DNA of 64,000 nucleotides. Origin: Neoarius graeffei. Lineage: Eukaryota > Chordata > Actinopteri > Siluriformes > Ariidae. Shown here in pieces: positions 45,181 through 55,805 of the stretch (position 1 is its first letter; each line of letters opens with the position of its first letter). Under the pieces are notes generated by a model. The model saw only the letters and a program-made list of their open reading frames with translations, made no database searches and was not told where the DNA came from. Both the position numbers and the translations under genes were made by a program. Where the stretch lies: the NCBI RefSeq assembly GCF_027579695.1, contig NC_083590.1, positions 16,193,656 to 16,257,655 of the forward strand, read 5' to 3'.

Positions 45181-45375
45181 CCCAGTGTCTCCACTTTACA
45201 GTGAGGATTCTCCAGTACAGCACAGAGACGCTTCACTCCTGAGTCTTCTAGTTTATTCCCAGTCAGATCCAGTGTCTTCACAGTCAGACGCAGTTCTCTC
45301 AGACTGGAGGTTTCTGAGTTGAGCACTGAGACCAGAGCTTCAGCGCTTCTCCCTTTAATTCTATCACAACTGATC
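45181..45375 (-). CDS. NLRC3-like LRR exon, 195-bp type
   Basis: Acceptor TTTATTTCCTTCAG, donor GTAAGATCATC. 65 residues beginning ISCDRIKGRSAEALVSVLNS, then SSLRELRLTVKTLDLTGNKL and [20 protein letters not shown]. Its first repeat differs from the 174-bp exons (no GVSDEGC segment), while the last 27 residues are nearly the same, so the exon looks like a fusion of two LRR-exon types. The phases match those of the 174-bp exons. It has a near-identical partner at 55806-56000. Confidence 0.8.
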
Positions 45376-45638
45376 CTGAAGGAAATAAAATAATACATAA
45401 TAAACTCACACAAATTATCAAACAGGTCCTCAAATCTTTCACTGCACCATTTCATTTTCATAAATGACCAAAGTACAAACTCTGAGTCGACAATACACTG
45501 AAATGCTGTAACAGTAATTCACAGTTTGAGCTGTTCGGATTTGAGTTTTCTGCTGCGCACATCATCACTGACACATGGGATACGAGTACATACATGTTTT
45601 ACATCCATACAGTATCTGTAGCTGCTTATCCTGTACAG

Positions 45639-46110
45639 CAGGGGTCACCAAACTTTTTTCTCTGGGGGCCACATTGTCGTTCCTGACTGTGACGGGGGCC
45701 GGGGTCGGGTCAGCTATATAACAGAATTGTATGACTCAGACAAATATGACCACCAGCAGGCCTCATTGTGTAGTAGAGATTACTAGCCTGGCACAGCCAT
45801 CCCCACTACTATATCCCCACTACTATATCCCCACTACTATATCCACACTACTATATCCCCACTTGATTCCTGGCACATATTTGTTTATCTTTACTAGTGG
45901 TTTGCAAAAGTAGTAATCGAGTCTTCATGCTTTGTTTTAATTTGAAATACCACAGATATTCCATTTATTTATTTTCTAATAAAAATAACATCAAAGCTGT
46001 CAAGGTAAGAAACATCTGCCTAGTTGAGGTGATTGACACTGGCAAAGGTGAGTGGAAAATTATAAACTGTAGGTAGGCCTGTTGATATTATTAATAATAA
46101 TAATAATAAT
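45639..46110. mobile_element. hAT (Charlie-like) left end, with 14-bp tandem repeat
   Basis: It starts CAGGGGTCACCAAACTTTTT directly after the CTGTACAG target copy (45631-45638) inside a V-SINE tail. A 14-bp unit CCCCACTACTATAT is repeated about four times at 45801-45862; the paralogue at about 56427 has about two. The element is cut at an (AAT)n run (46090-46110), where it joins the other hAT-like element. Confidence 0.75.
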
Positions 46111-46313
46111 ACGTACAGTAAAAAAAAAAGCACACTCTAGGTTAAGTTCAAAGCATTTTTTTTTTTATAAAAAATGTGCATCTTCAGTTTACAAAACAGA
46201 ACATTAGCTGCCTTCTCGATATTTTAATAGTAGGGTACTGCTGTAAACAAACAGTGAGGAAACAAATTGATCTTCAGTTAACAAAACAGAACATTAACTG
46301 CTTTCTCAATATT

Positions 46314-46592
46314 TTAATAGTAGGGTACTGCCATGAACAAACAGTGAGGAAGCAAGGAAGTTTGACTACTGATCGAACTGCCTCTGGGGACTGTTGTTGC
46401 CCGACTAGCAGCATAGCGCATATGCTTTTCCCCTTTCGAGTGAGCGTCAAGGGCTTTACAGCCCATTGTTGTTAACTTGATGTCTTTCCGACATACCTTA
46501 CATCTCGCTTCATATTCTGAAGTTGCTGTTGTTAGCCAACTTTTGTATTTTGGCTCCTCAAGCCATTTGTTACTAAACTTACACTTCCCCAT
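46314..46592 (-). CDS. BED-type finger exon of hAT-like element
   Basis: The minus frame starts MGKCKFSNKWLEEPKYKSWL and contains ARCKVCRKDIKLTTMGCKAL and DAHSKGEKHMRYA: C-x2-C then H-x5-H, the same type of finger as in the gene at 40393. After about residue 65 the frame is probably intronic or noncoding (SSISSQTSLLPHCLF). The protein is identical to that of 53753-54031, which shows a recent segmental copy. The catalytic exons are not found, so this is a nonautonomous remnant. Confidence 0.6.
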   Translation of the reverse strand: MGKCKFSNKWLEEPKYKSWLTTATSEYEARCKVCRKDIKLTTMGCKALDAHSKGEKHMRYAASRATTVPRGSSISSQTSLLPHCLFMAVPYY

Positions 46593-46656
46593 CTCCGTTC
46601 ATGTTCAAGTTCAACCACTTCTTCCTCGTCTGTTCTACTCTCAATGGTTCTACTAC

Positions 46657-47467
46657 CAGTGTTGGGCACGTTACTTTCAAAAAGTAATTAGTTATAGTTA
46701 CTTTTCCCAAAAAGTAACTGAGTTAGTAACGGAGTTACTTTGTCATAAAAGTAACTAATTACCAGAGAAAGTAATTATTCCGTTACATTTTGTTCCCCCT
46801 CAAAAAAAAAAAAAATCAAATTCAATTAGTGTAATCATAATAAAAGTGAATGTTAAATGTGTTTAATGACTGAAATGGACACTTAACAGAACCAATTAGT
46901 AACGTTATCTACACTATATTAATATTTTTGTGGGACAATGTGAGATAAGACATCTATCAAATGTAATATATTTCTGTAGTTATTAAAATTGTTACTAATT
47001 ACTGGCCACTGACGAGGACAAACGCTTTGTTCCTCGACATAATGTGCATTGCACGTAAACACTTTTGCCTTTTATTTCAAGTAATGAAAAGTCCTGGCTG
47101 TATTTCCAGTGTGAAAGCGCAGTGCTGGGCTGACCGCTCGCCATCGCTGGGTCTTCCGATTGAAAGAGCGCGCAGTAGTGCAGTAGGCGTGGCCTACCTA
47201 CGTATGTTGTCCAAATCTACTCTGATTGGCTTACTGTGCCGTTGTCTCGCGTCTCCCCGCCCCACACGAAAGTAGAGTAAAGCAAGGCTGAACGAGCAGC
47301 GTGCCAGATGAGAACAGCTTTAATAAAGTAACGCATAGTATTTTATTGTAAGTAATGGGAACGGCGTTATAACGATGTAAAATTAATTAGTTAGATTACT
47401 CGTTACTAAAAAAAAGTAACGCCGTTAGTAACGCCGTTTATTTCTAACGCCGTTATTCCCATCACTG
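46657..47467. mobile_element. Nonautonomous hAT-type element, 811 bp
   Basis: The ends CAGTGTTGGGCACGTTACTT and (minus) CAGTGATGGGAATAACGGCG are typical hAT termini with many AGTAACT subterminal words. TSD TCTACTAC at 46649-46656 and 47468-47475. The sister copy at about 54090 has no insertion. The frame at 47027-47275 has no transposase similarity. Confidence 0.9.
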
Positions 47468-47811
47468 TCTACTACATGGATAAAAGAACACACTGCCCCC
47501 AGTGGCGTGGTTCCTGCGCTATTAGAACTAGTGCTAGACACACAACGGCTCTTGTGCTACTTGTTCAGCATCTTGATAACAAACGACGCTGGTTGAATAA
47601 ATAACGTTAGCGCGGAAAAAAAAAATCCAGACATATGTTTTTTTTTTCATTTACTGTAGGCTACCCGGATGAAATTTAATACCTCCCATGTGAAATTTAA
47701 TACCATAGCTCAAAAAATAGCGAAATATAATGCTTTTTAAGACTTTAAAAAACACATATTAAAAATAAGACTTTTTAAGGATCCGCGGAGACCCTGGTTT
47801 TGGATGGTGCT

Positions 47812-48545
47812 CTGATTTTCATTTTGTATCAGCACTGTTATTGGTAAAGTATAAACATATGGTGAGAATTGTTTTCAGTACTACATAGTGCACAAGAATA
47901 GAGGTAAACTTTATTTCATTTGGTCCTAAGACTACTCTAAGAAGTAGAGAGCACCACTGTATAATCTTTTCAGTTCATTCAATTTTGTATCATAAATCTA
48001 AAACGCCTTGTATAAAATCTATCAGATAAAAACCCAAAATTCTATTTGTTGGTTTGTTGTGTTTATTTTATTCCCCGCCAACAAATCAATGGATCTTTGT
48101 AATGTTTTTCTGTTGCACTTGTTTTTACAGTACAATTCGAGCCACGCTGCCGTTAAAAGCCTCGATATCTCAGAAACTAATGCAGATACAAGCCTGGAAT
48201 TTTACACACTATTTATTGGGAATAGTGACTTTATTCAAAAATATGAAGCAAATCTGAGATGTTCAGTTGGAAACCTTTTTTTTCCCTCTGATGATTATTC
48301 ATTTTAATTAATTAAAAAAAAAATTCAGACACACTGCAGTCGGATCAAATCCCGTTTTGTGCTCCAGCTTCTCACATACGTCCATCTGACCCAAAGACTC
48401 TGTGACAAATCATCAGTGTGCAGTGAAAAGAAACAATCTTCCTCCTCAGGACATTGATGATGAACCTAAAACCTCTGCTTCAGTCTCACTATCAGAGAAT
48501 GTGTCTTACTGAGGAGCAGGTCATGTGACTCTCAGAGAGATGATC
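47812..48545. repeat. NLR duplication unit, copy at 48 kb
   Basis: The same sequence as 39692-40342 and 54418-55163 by eye, here uninterrupted through GTGTCTTACTGAGGAGCAGG, so it documents the empty site of the 40343-44503 insertion. Confidence 0.8.
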
Positions 48546-48549
48546 TTAC

Positions 48550-48723
48550 CCCAGTGTCTCCAGTTTACAGTGAGGATTCTCCAGTACAGCACAGAGACGC
48601 TTCACTCCTGAGTCTCCCAGATTATTATTAGTCAGATCCAGGTGTCTCAGGTGTGAGGGGTTTGATCTCAGAGCTGAACTCAGAGCGGCACAGCCGTCAT
48701 CTGAGACACCACAATCACACAAC
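48550..48723 (-). CDS. NLRC3-like LRR exon
   Basis: A 174-bp open exon with standard splice signals and phase. It starts [18 protein letters not shown] (Asp at two positions where other copies have Gly and Glu) and continues [15 protein letters not shown] to LETLG. The upstream intron (48724-49002) is shared with 44549 and 55168, but the 195-bp exon expected about 450 bp upstream is missing: the unit is cut at about 49003, where hAT sequence begins. Confidence 0.8.
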
Positions 48724-49255
48724 CTGCAGAGACACAATGACACACACTTCATCAACAGATTTCCATCTTGGTGTAATAGTGGTTGTGAAGATGATGTCTC
48801 TCATGTTGGACTGTCTCTATTCTCTTCACCAATCACAAGCTATTATTAATAATGACTCAAACGTTACCACTGTTACTGACATTAAGTTTACTCGAGGTGC
48901 AAATGATTCAGCAAAGAGTCAATAATTTAAAGGTTTAAGTGAAGAGTCAGGTTTTGGAGAATTTATCTCTGCTTGACTGGATTTTTAATGCGAACATATT
49001 TAAACTACTATACACACTACTATATCAACACTTGATTCCTGGCACATATTTGTTTATCTTTACTAGTGGTTTGCAAAAGTAGTAATCGAGTCTTCACGCT
49101 TTGTTTTAATTTGAAATACCACAGATATTCCATTTATTTATTTTCTAATAAAAATAACATCAAAGCTGTCAAGGTAAGAAACATCTGCCTAGTTGAGGTG
49201 ATTGACACTGGCAAAGGTGAGTGGAAAATTATAAACTGTAGGTAGGCCTGTTGAT

Positions 49256-49258
49256 ATT

Positions 49259-49304
<46 letters not shown>
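49256..49304. repeat. (AAT)n microsatellite
   Basis: About 16 uninterrupted units. The corresponding positions at about 46090 and 56690 have shorter or interrupted runs. The rearrangement junction at 46110 falls on this same repeat. Confidence 0.85.
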
Positions 49305-49392
49305 GTGTGCAGCACTTAATAAAGGTCAAATAAATAGGCCTATAAAATAAATACATAAAAAAGTGAAATTATAATAATATATGAGCAATAGA

Positions 49393-49968
49393 TCACAGCA
49401 GTTGTGCTGTGTCCTGCACGTCATTGCTCTCATCCATGGCTAAAGCAAAAAACTCGAATTCTGATGTTTTCTCATTCAGCTGGTCAGACACGTTGTCCCC
49501 CAAATCTTCGGGTCGCCTGGTCATAGTAGGTGCAGAGAGACTCACCGCGTTGACCGCATCCTTCTTGTCGGGACACACCTCCTCAGCCCCAGCAAGCATG
49601 CATACTTTAACAAAGTCCCCATCAGTAAATGGCTTTCCATGGGTAGCTAGTAGGTGAGCTACCTTATAGCTAGCTCGGACAGCAGCCTGGTTGATCTGGG
49701 TTTGGCGAAGGAATACATTCTGTTGTGCAGCCACTCCGCATTTCATCCTCCAAATCCTGTCTTCTCTTGTTTGCCCTCGCAAACTAGCATAATCTTCGTG
49801 GCGGGTTTCGTAGTGACGACGCAGATTATGTTCTTTGAAAACCGACACACTTTCTTTACATACAAGACAAACTGCACGGTCCTTACACTGAACGAAAAAA
49901 TAATCGGTGGTCCACTGTTCTTTAAAAACTCTGCACTCTCTGTCAGCTTTTCGCTGACCGCTAGCCAT
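49393..49968 (-). pseudogene. hAT transposase N-terminal half with BED finger
   Basis: 191 codons. Starts MASGQRKADRECRVFKEQWT; BED finger VCLVCKESVSVFKEHNLRRH (C-x2-C, H-x4-H); then RRMKCGVAAQQNVF wording with one change, HLLATHGKPFTDGDFVKVCM, and a part absent from 28187-28564: LAGAEEVCPDKKDAVNAVSL and FFALAMDESNDVQDTAQLL. The last segment (A-DESND) is the first catalytic aspartate region of hAT enzymes. It stops right after, and no downstream core is found. It shows the uninterrupted sequence around the site where the Rex1-like LINE inserted in the other copies. Confidence 0.75.
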
Positions 49969-50289
49969 TTTGCTGTCCTGAACACTGACAGTTCTCTGAG
50001 CGTGCGCTGCCTGTCACTGCTTGATCGCGAGCATATGACGAAAATTCGGAAAATATGAATAGTTCATTTTATAACTAAATATCAATTTTAATTGATAAAA
50101 TCAACAAAATACAAGATGCAGACATGTTATTATTTGCCAAAAAGCAATTTAAAAAAATAGGCCATGACCACTTTTGGGGATTGCCTCATAGGGCCGGTTC
50201 AAGTGGTGGGGGGCAGAGGGGCTGGGGGGCCGGTCAAAGGTGGGTGGCGGGCCGAAGTCGGCCCGTGGGCCGTAGTTTGATGACCCCTG

Positions 50290-50627
50290 CTGTACAGGGT
50301 CACACACAAGCTGGATCCTATCCCAGTTGACTATGGGCGAGAGGAGGGGTTCACCCTGGACAATTCACCAGGTCACCACAGGACTGACAGACACAACCAA
50401 CCATTCACACTCACATTCACACCTACGGTCAATTTAGAACCATCCAAACCTGCATGTCTTTGGACTGTGGGGGAAACCGGAGCACCTGAAGGAAACCCAC
50501 ACAGACATGGGGAGAACATGCAAACTCCGCACAGAACGGCCCTCGTCAGCCGCTGGGTTAAAACCCAGAACCTTCTTGCTGTGAGGCGACAGTGCTAAAC
50601 ACTACACCACCGTGCCACCCGCATGTT
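50290..50627 (-). mobile_element. V-SINE, copy c
   Basis: The same arrangement as copy a: the V-domain (TGCATGTCTTTGGACTGTGG) at about 50450 and the tRNA-like head at about 50600-50627, preceded by the hAT terminus. A small deletion relative to copy a (the CACCAATT stretch is missing) distinguishes them. Confidence 0.85.
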
Positions 50628-50725
50628 TTACTTTTACAGAAAATTTTAATTGATAAACAACACTGTATACAACTATTCACTGCTGCTTTGGTGAGTTATT
50701 GTGACTCTCAGAGAGATGATCTTAC

Positions 50726-50899
50726 CTCATTGTCTCCAGTTTACAGTGAGGATTCTCCAGTACAGCACAGAGACGCTTCACTCCTGAGTCTCCCAGATTA
50801 TTATGAGTCAGATCCAGTTGTCTCAGGTGTGAGGGGTTTGATCTCAGAGCTGAACTCAGAGCAGCACAGCCTTCATCTGAGACACCACAACCCCACAAC
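50726..50899 (-). CDS. NLRC3-like LRR exon
   Basis: A 174-bp open exon, standard splice signals and phase. [18 protein letters not shown], then [15 protein letters not shown], ending ETMR as at 29321. It combines the body of 31908-32081 with the end and flanking V-SINE arrangement of 29321-29494, which suggests exchange between units. Its upstream side (51010-51460) matches units 1 and 32.2 kb. Confidence 0.8.
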
Positions 50900-51732
50900 C
50901 TGCAGAGACACAATGACACACACTTCATCAACAGATTTTCATCTTGGTGTAATTCTTACTTTAAAGATGATGAGTGTAAAATTAATTTTATCATTGAGAA
51001 TGTCATGAGGATTTAATATCACCTGTTTATTCTCATTAACAGTGTAATTAATAATGATAATACTGAGTGTTATATTGAGTTTCTCTCCTCTGTTGTGTGT
51101 GATATGAAACCATCAGCAGCTGAAGCTGAACAGAGAACAGCAGAGAGACCATCAACTTTAATCAGAGAGAGAGAGAGAGAGAGACTGAATCTCAGATGGT
51201 TCTCTACTAGACTTATAGTGCACTACACAGGGGCAATAAACTTGTTTCTCCAGAGTCTACAGAGTGCATTTATAGAACACTATAGATTTATATTATTGTA
51301 GAATCAGAGAAGTAAACAATGATTATTCCATATAAATCCTACAAACATTCAGCCACTCGTTCTTGAGACAGCATGCAAACAAAAATTGCAGGAAAAATGG
51401 ACAGAAAACCAGAAAACATACGGGTTTCACCCCTCAGTGTCGGAGGAATAAAAATGTCAGTGTAATTTATGACCATGTTCGTTTGTCTAATTACTTTTTA
51501 TCCCTCAAAAAAGAGGGAGCACATATAAACAGTGCTGTAATTTCAACACCAGTCACCCAATCTGGTTGCAAGTTTCCTAAAAATAAAGCTCAAGGACTGC
51601 ACTTTGAGCTCATCTTCATTATTTAATTTAATCAACAACATATTGTGGAGGACAACAACAATAACAGTTTAAAAAAAAACACAGTAATTATCTATATCCA
51701 CGTCAGGGCTGGATTTAGGGGGGTCCTGGGAT

Positions 51733-52561
51733 CTCATCTCATTATCTCTAGCCGCTTTATCCTGTTCTACAGGGTCGCAGGCAAGCTGGAGCCTATCCCA
51801 GCTGACTACGGGCGAAAGGCGGGGTACACCCTGGACAAGTCACCAGGTCATCACAGAATAGAATAGAATATAGAATAGAATAGAATAGAATATGTAGAAT
51901 AGAATATTCAGTGCAGGATCACCTTCGGCGGTATAAAAGCAGCACAGCAGCTCAGAGGAAAGCGCTTCAGGGGGTCATCAACACTGCCCAAAAGATTGTT
52001 GGCTGCCCTCTCCCCACACTGGAAGAACTTCACCGCTTGCGGTGTTTGAAAAAAGCCCAGAACATTATAAAAGACACTTCACACCCTGGCTATCCCCTGT
52101 TTGAACTGATGCCCTCAGGCAAGCGGTACAGAGCAATCAGGGCAAGGACAAATAGATTTAAGAACAGTTTCTATCCCACTGCAGTCACCTGCCTTAATGC
52201 TGCTAGAAACTAAGGAACTCTGCTTACATACAGAGAATCTGTTTACATGATGTCTGATGTCTGAATTGTGTGAATGAGGCAACTGGAACTGTGTAGGTAT
52301 GTGTGAGTGTGTGGTCTGTGTGTCTTGGGCTTATGCCACTGTTTATTGCTTTTTACCCTATTATTTTACCCTATTTATTGACTCTTTGCACTGACTGGAT
52401 AGCACTTTCAATTTCGTTGTACTTGTGGCAATGACAATAAAGACATATTCTATATTCTATATTCTATTCACACAGAAAGGCCCTTGCCAGCCACGGGGCT
52501 CAAACCCGGACCTTCTTGCTGTGAGGCGATAGCGCTAACCACTACACCACCGTGCCACCCG
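51733..52561 (-). mobile_element. V-SINE copy d, split by LINE fragment with internal loss
   Basis: It has the same 11-bp target duplication GGTCCTGGGAT (51722-51732, 52562-52572) as copy b, so it is the paralogous insertion. Only 51733-51856 and about 52469-52561 are SINE. The middle, corresponding to about 145 bp of copy b (33078-33222) and including the V-domain, is gone and replaced by the LINE piece. Confidence 0.85.
51857..52468 (+). mobile_element. Rex1/Babar-like LINE 3' fragment
   Basis: It starts with an (AATAG)n-type run, encodes the C-terminal end of a LINE RT (51911-52213: HLRRYKSSTAAQRKALQGVI, LEELHRLRCLKKAQNIIKDT and NSFYPTAVTCLNAARN) and ends AATGACAATAAAGACATATT with a (TATTC)n tail. 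This differs in the tail from the 57020-64000 LINE, so it is a related but separate family. Plus orientation; the 5' part is truncated. Confidence 0.75.
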
Positions 52562-52572
52562 GGTCCTGGGAT

Positions 52573-53455
52573 GAAGTTGAAAAAAAAAAAACTGTGAAGC
52601 TCGACATTCCACACTATCCCTAAAAATTTCATGCAACCAGAAAGAAAAGTTAAAAATAATAATGTGTAACCGGGTCAAGATATTGGCATGTTTCTATACA
52701 TAATGTCCTGTGCTAGTCTTAATGGTTGATGTCTCCTTTAAGAGACGTAGAACTACAATGACGTAATTTTGTAGTAAGGAGAGATGAGTTATGGGAGTGG
52801 ACAGAGACAAACGAAGCCGCGAAACCTGACCAAGACACCGCTGTTGGAATGGAGGCAAATGCACTCTAATATTCCTTGTAAGTCGACGTATTTGCCTAAA
52901 GAAATGGTGCAGTAGTGTGTTTTATGTCCTTAATGATGACAGAAGCGTAAATCAGAATTTTCTTTAGAAGGATGTGTATGGATGGCCAATGATTTACCAA
53001 CATGTGCTCAATTAGCTCGCCGAGTGTACATGCAGTCAGGGTAAAGCTCATTTGCAGTTTTTGTTTATATACATACTGGCTATTAACTTGTCATACCCAC
53101 ACTCAGTTTTTGACATTGTAATAGCGTGTCTTTATTTTTTTAGACTAAAGTATTGAGGTGTAGAGAACGTGCATGCCATGCAATAGCCTGTGCAGTAAGT
53201 ATTACTCTCAGTGGTGAACATGAGATTACAACTAGACAAGGGAAAGGTGGGATTGTATGTGGTGTATTAATATGGTCTTTGTGATTTGGTTATTTTAGTA
53301 TCACCACTACCGTTTTGCGTGTATAATTTAAACTCACATGGTATTATTATTATTTTTGTTTTTGAAATCTTAACTGCTTTTGGCAGGGAACTCGCCGCAG
53401 TATAGATTTTGTTTTTTGGGTTTTTTGGTCTTTTTGATGTTAACCTCCTGCACTT
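52573..53455. repeat. Noncoding duplicated segment (pairs with 33327-34256)
   Basis: It matches 33327-34256 over its whole length with small indels. No supported coding sequence. Its end TTGTTTT is the left target of the hAT-like element at 53461. Confidence 0.75.
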
Positions 53456-53460
53456 GTTTT

Positions 53461-54412
53461 CAGGGTCTCTGCACATTTCTGACAAGCAAAAATAATACTT
53501 TTTAAGACCACTGAGTATAAAAAATAAGACCACTACCGCGGAACAAATACGTACAGTAAAAAAAAAAGCACACTCTAGGTTAAGTTCAAAGCATTTTTTT
53601 TTTATAAAAAAAATGTGCATCTTCAGTTTACAAAACAGAACATTAGCTGCCTTCTCGATATTTTAATAGTAGGGTACTGCTGTAAACAAACAGTGAGGAA
53701 ACAAATTGATCTTCAGTTAACAAAACAGAACATTAACTGCTTTCTCAATATTTTAATAGTAGGGTACTGCCATGAACAAACAGTGAGGAAGCAAGGAAGT
53801 TTGACTACTGATCGAACTGCCTCTGGGGACTGTTGTTGCCCGACTAGCAGCATAGCGCATATGCTTTTCCCCTTTCGAGTGAGCGTCAAGGGCTTTACAG
53901 CCCATTGTTGTTAACTTGATGTCTTTCCGACATACCTTACATCTCGCTTCATATTCTGAAGTTGCTGTTGTTAGCCAACTTTTGTATTTTGGCTCCTCAA
54001 GCCACTTGTTACTAAACTTACACTTCCCCATCTCCGTTCATGTTCAAGTTCAACCACTTCTTCCTCGTCTGCTCTACTCTCAATGGTTCTACATGGGTAA
54101 AAGAACACACTGCCCCCAGTGGCGTGGTTCCTGCGCTATTAGAACTAGTGCTAGACACACAACGGCTCTTGTGCTACTTGTTCAGCATCTTGATAACAAA
54201 CGACGCTGGTTGAATAAAGAACGTTAGCGCGGAAAAAAAAATCCAGACATATGTTTTTTTTTTCATTTACTGTAGGCTACCCGGATGAAATTTAATACCT
54301 CCCATGTGAAATTTAATACCATAGCTCAAAAAATAGCGAAATATAATGCTTTTTAAGACCTTAAAAAACACATATTAAAAATAAGACTTTTTAAGGATCC
54401 GCGGAGACCCTG
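53461..54412 (-). mobile_element. BED-finger hAT-like nonautonomous element, intact ends
   Basis: Left CAGGGTCTCTGCACATTT; right, read on the minus strand, CAGGGTCTCCGCGGATCC. The flanks are GTTTT at 53456-53460 and 54413-54417, a 5-bp duplication. The unoccupied paralogue at about 34222 reads CACTTGTTTTGGATGG. It contains the finger exon 53753-54031 on the minus strand and nothing of the catalytic part. 952 bp. Confidence 0.85.
53753..54031 (-). CDS. BED-type finger exon of hAT-like element (second copy)
   Basis: The same protein as 46314-46592, starting MGKCKFSNKWLEEPKYKSWL with finger residues C-x2-C and H-x5-H. Here the element has both ends, so the exon can be placed: it begins about 380 bp inside the right terminus. 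Without the catalytic exons it can at most give a DNA-binding fragment. I cannot tell whether it is expressed. Confidence 0.6.
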   Translation of the reverse strand: MGKCKFSNKWLEEPKYKSWLTTATSEYEARCKVCRKDIKLTTMGCKALDAHSKGEKHMRYAASRATTVPRGSSISSQTSLLPHCLFMAVPYY

Positions 54413-54417
54413 GTTTT

Positions 54418-55163
54418 GGATGGTGCTCTGATTTTCATTTTGTATCAGCACTGATATTCGTAAAGTATAAACATATGGTGAGAATTGTTTTCAGTACTAC
54501 ATAGTGCACAAGAATAGAGGTAAACTTTATTTCATTTGGTCCTAAGACTACTCTAAGAAGTAGAGAGCACCACTGTATAATCTTTTCAGTTCATTCAATT
54601 TTGTATCATAAATCTAAAAAGCCTTGTATAAAATCTATCAGATAAAAACCCAAAATTCTATTTGTTGGTTTGTTGTGTTTATTTTATTCCTCGCCAACAA
54701 ATCAATGGATCTTTGTAATGTTTTTCTGTTGCACTTGTTTTTACAGTACAATTCGAGCCACGCTGCCTGTTAAAAGCCTCGATATCTCAGAAACTAATGC
54801 AGATACAAGCCTGGAATTTTACACACTATTTATTGGGAATAGTGACTTCATTCAAAAATATGAAGCAAATCTGAGATGTTCAGTTGGAAACCTTTTTTTT
54901 CCCTCTGATGATTATTCATTTTAATTAATTTAAAAAAAAAATTCAGACACACTGCAGTCGGATCAAATCCCATTTTGTGCTGCAGCTTCTCACATATGTC
55001 CATCTGACCCAAAGACTCTGTGACAAATCATCAGTGTGCAGTGAAAAGAAACAATCTTCTTCCTCAGGACATTGATGATGAACCTAAAACCTCTGCTTCA
55101 GTCTCACTATTAGAGAATGTGTCTTACTGAGGAGCAGGTCATGTGACTCTCAGAGAGATGATC
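54418..55163. repeat. NLR duplication unit, copy at 54.5 kb
   Basis: It matches 47812-48545 closely, uninterrupted, and contains the same short open frame (54670-54924). It leads directly into the LRR exon at 55168. Confidence 0.8.
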
Positions 55164-55167
55164 TTAC

Positions 55168-55341
55168 CCCAGTGTCTCCAGTTTACAGTGAGGATTCTCC
55201 AGTACAGCACAGAGACGCTTCACTCCTGAGTCTCCCAGATTATTATGAGTCAGATCCAGGTGTCTCAGGTGTGAGGGGTTTGATCTCAGAGCTGAACTCA
55301 GAGCGGCACAGCCTTCATCTGAGACACCACAACCCCACAAC
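55168..55341 (-). CDS. NLRC3-like LRR exon
   Basis: A 174-bp open exon, standard acceptor, donor and phase: [18 protein letters not shown], then [15 protein letters not shown] to LETLG. Its pair partner (195-bp type) lies about 460 bp upstream at 55806-56000, giving the same two-exon arrangement as 44549/45181. On the minus strand this is the second coding exon of the array in the window. Confidence 0.8.
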
Positions 55342-55805
55342 CTGCAGAGACACAATGACACACACTTCATCAACAGATTTTCATCTTGGTGTAATAGTGG
55401 TTGTGAAGATGATGTCTCTCATGTTGGACTGTCTCTATTCTCTTCACCAATCACAAGCTATTATTAATAATGACTCAAACATTACCACTGTTACTGACAT
55501 TAAGTTTACTCGAGGTGCAAATGATTCAGCAAAAAGTCAATAATTTAAAAGGTTTAAGTGAAGAGTCAGGTTTTGGAGAATTTATCTCTGCTTGACTGGA
55601 TTTTTAATGCTCACATATTTAACTGTAAAGACACTTAATTATTTCTTTAAAGTAAAAGTGATTCTGAGGAGAAATGATCACTTCATGACTTATATATTTG
55701 TTCTTCATGTTTTACTTTTACAGAAAATTTTAATTGATAACACTGTATACAACTATTAACTGCTGCTTTAGTGAGTTATTGTGACTCTCAGAGAGATGAT
55801 CTTAC

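Larger units (their letters stand above)
46111..47806 (-). mobile_element. BED-finger hAT-like element, copy lacking its left end
   Basis: It matches 53551-54412 by eye and carries the same finger exon. The right terminus CCGCGGAGACCCTG lies at about 47793-47806 before GTTTTGGATGG. The left terminus is missing: the sequence starts at the (AAT)n junction at 46110. A second hAT-type element (46657-47467) is inserted in it. Confidence 0.7.
49010..50289 (-). mobile_element. hAT element with BED finger (Charlie/GTF2IRD2-like), internally deleted
   Basis: The right terminus read on the minus strand is CAGGGGTCATCAAACTACGG (from 50289), followed by the CTGTACAG target copy (50290-50297). It contains the transposase N-terminal frame (49968-49393) and the AT-rich tail. 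The left end is replaced by a junction with NLR intron near 49003-49010. A long (AAT)n occupies about 49256-49304. Confidence 0.75.

Noticed and set aside
45801..45862. CRISPR-like regular repeats
   Set aside because: 14-bp units without spacers in a vertebrate intron; a simple tandem repeat.
46736..47275. Frames inside the 46657-47467 hAT-type element
   Set aside because: The element is nonautonomous; no transposase motifs are seen.
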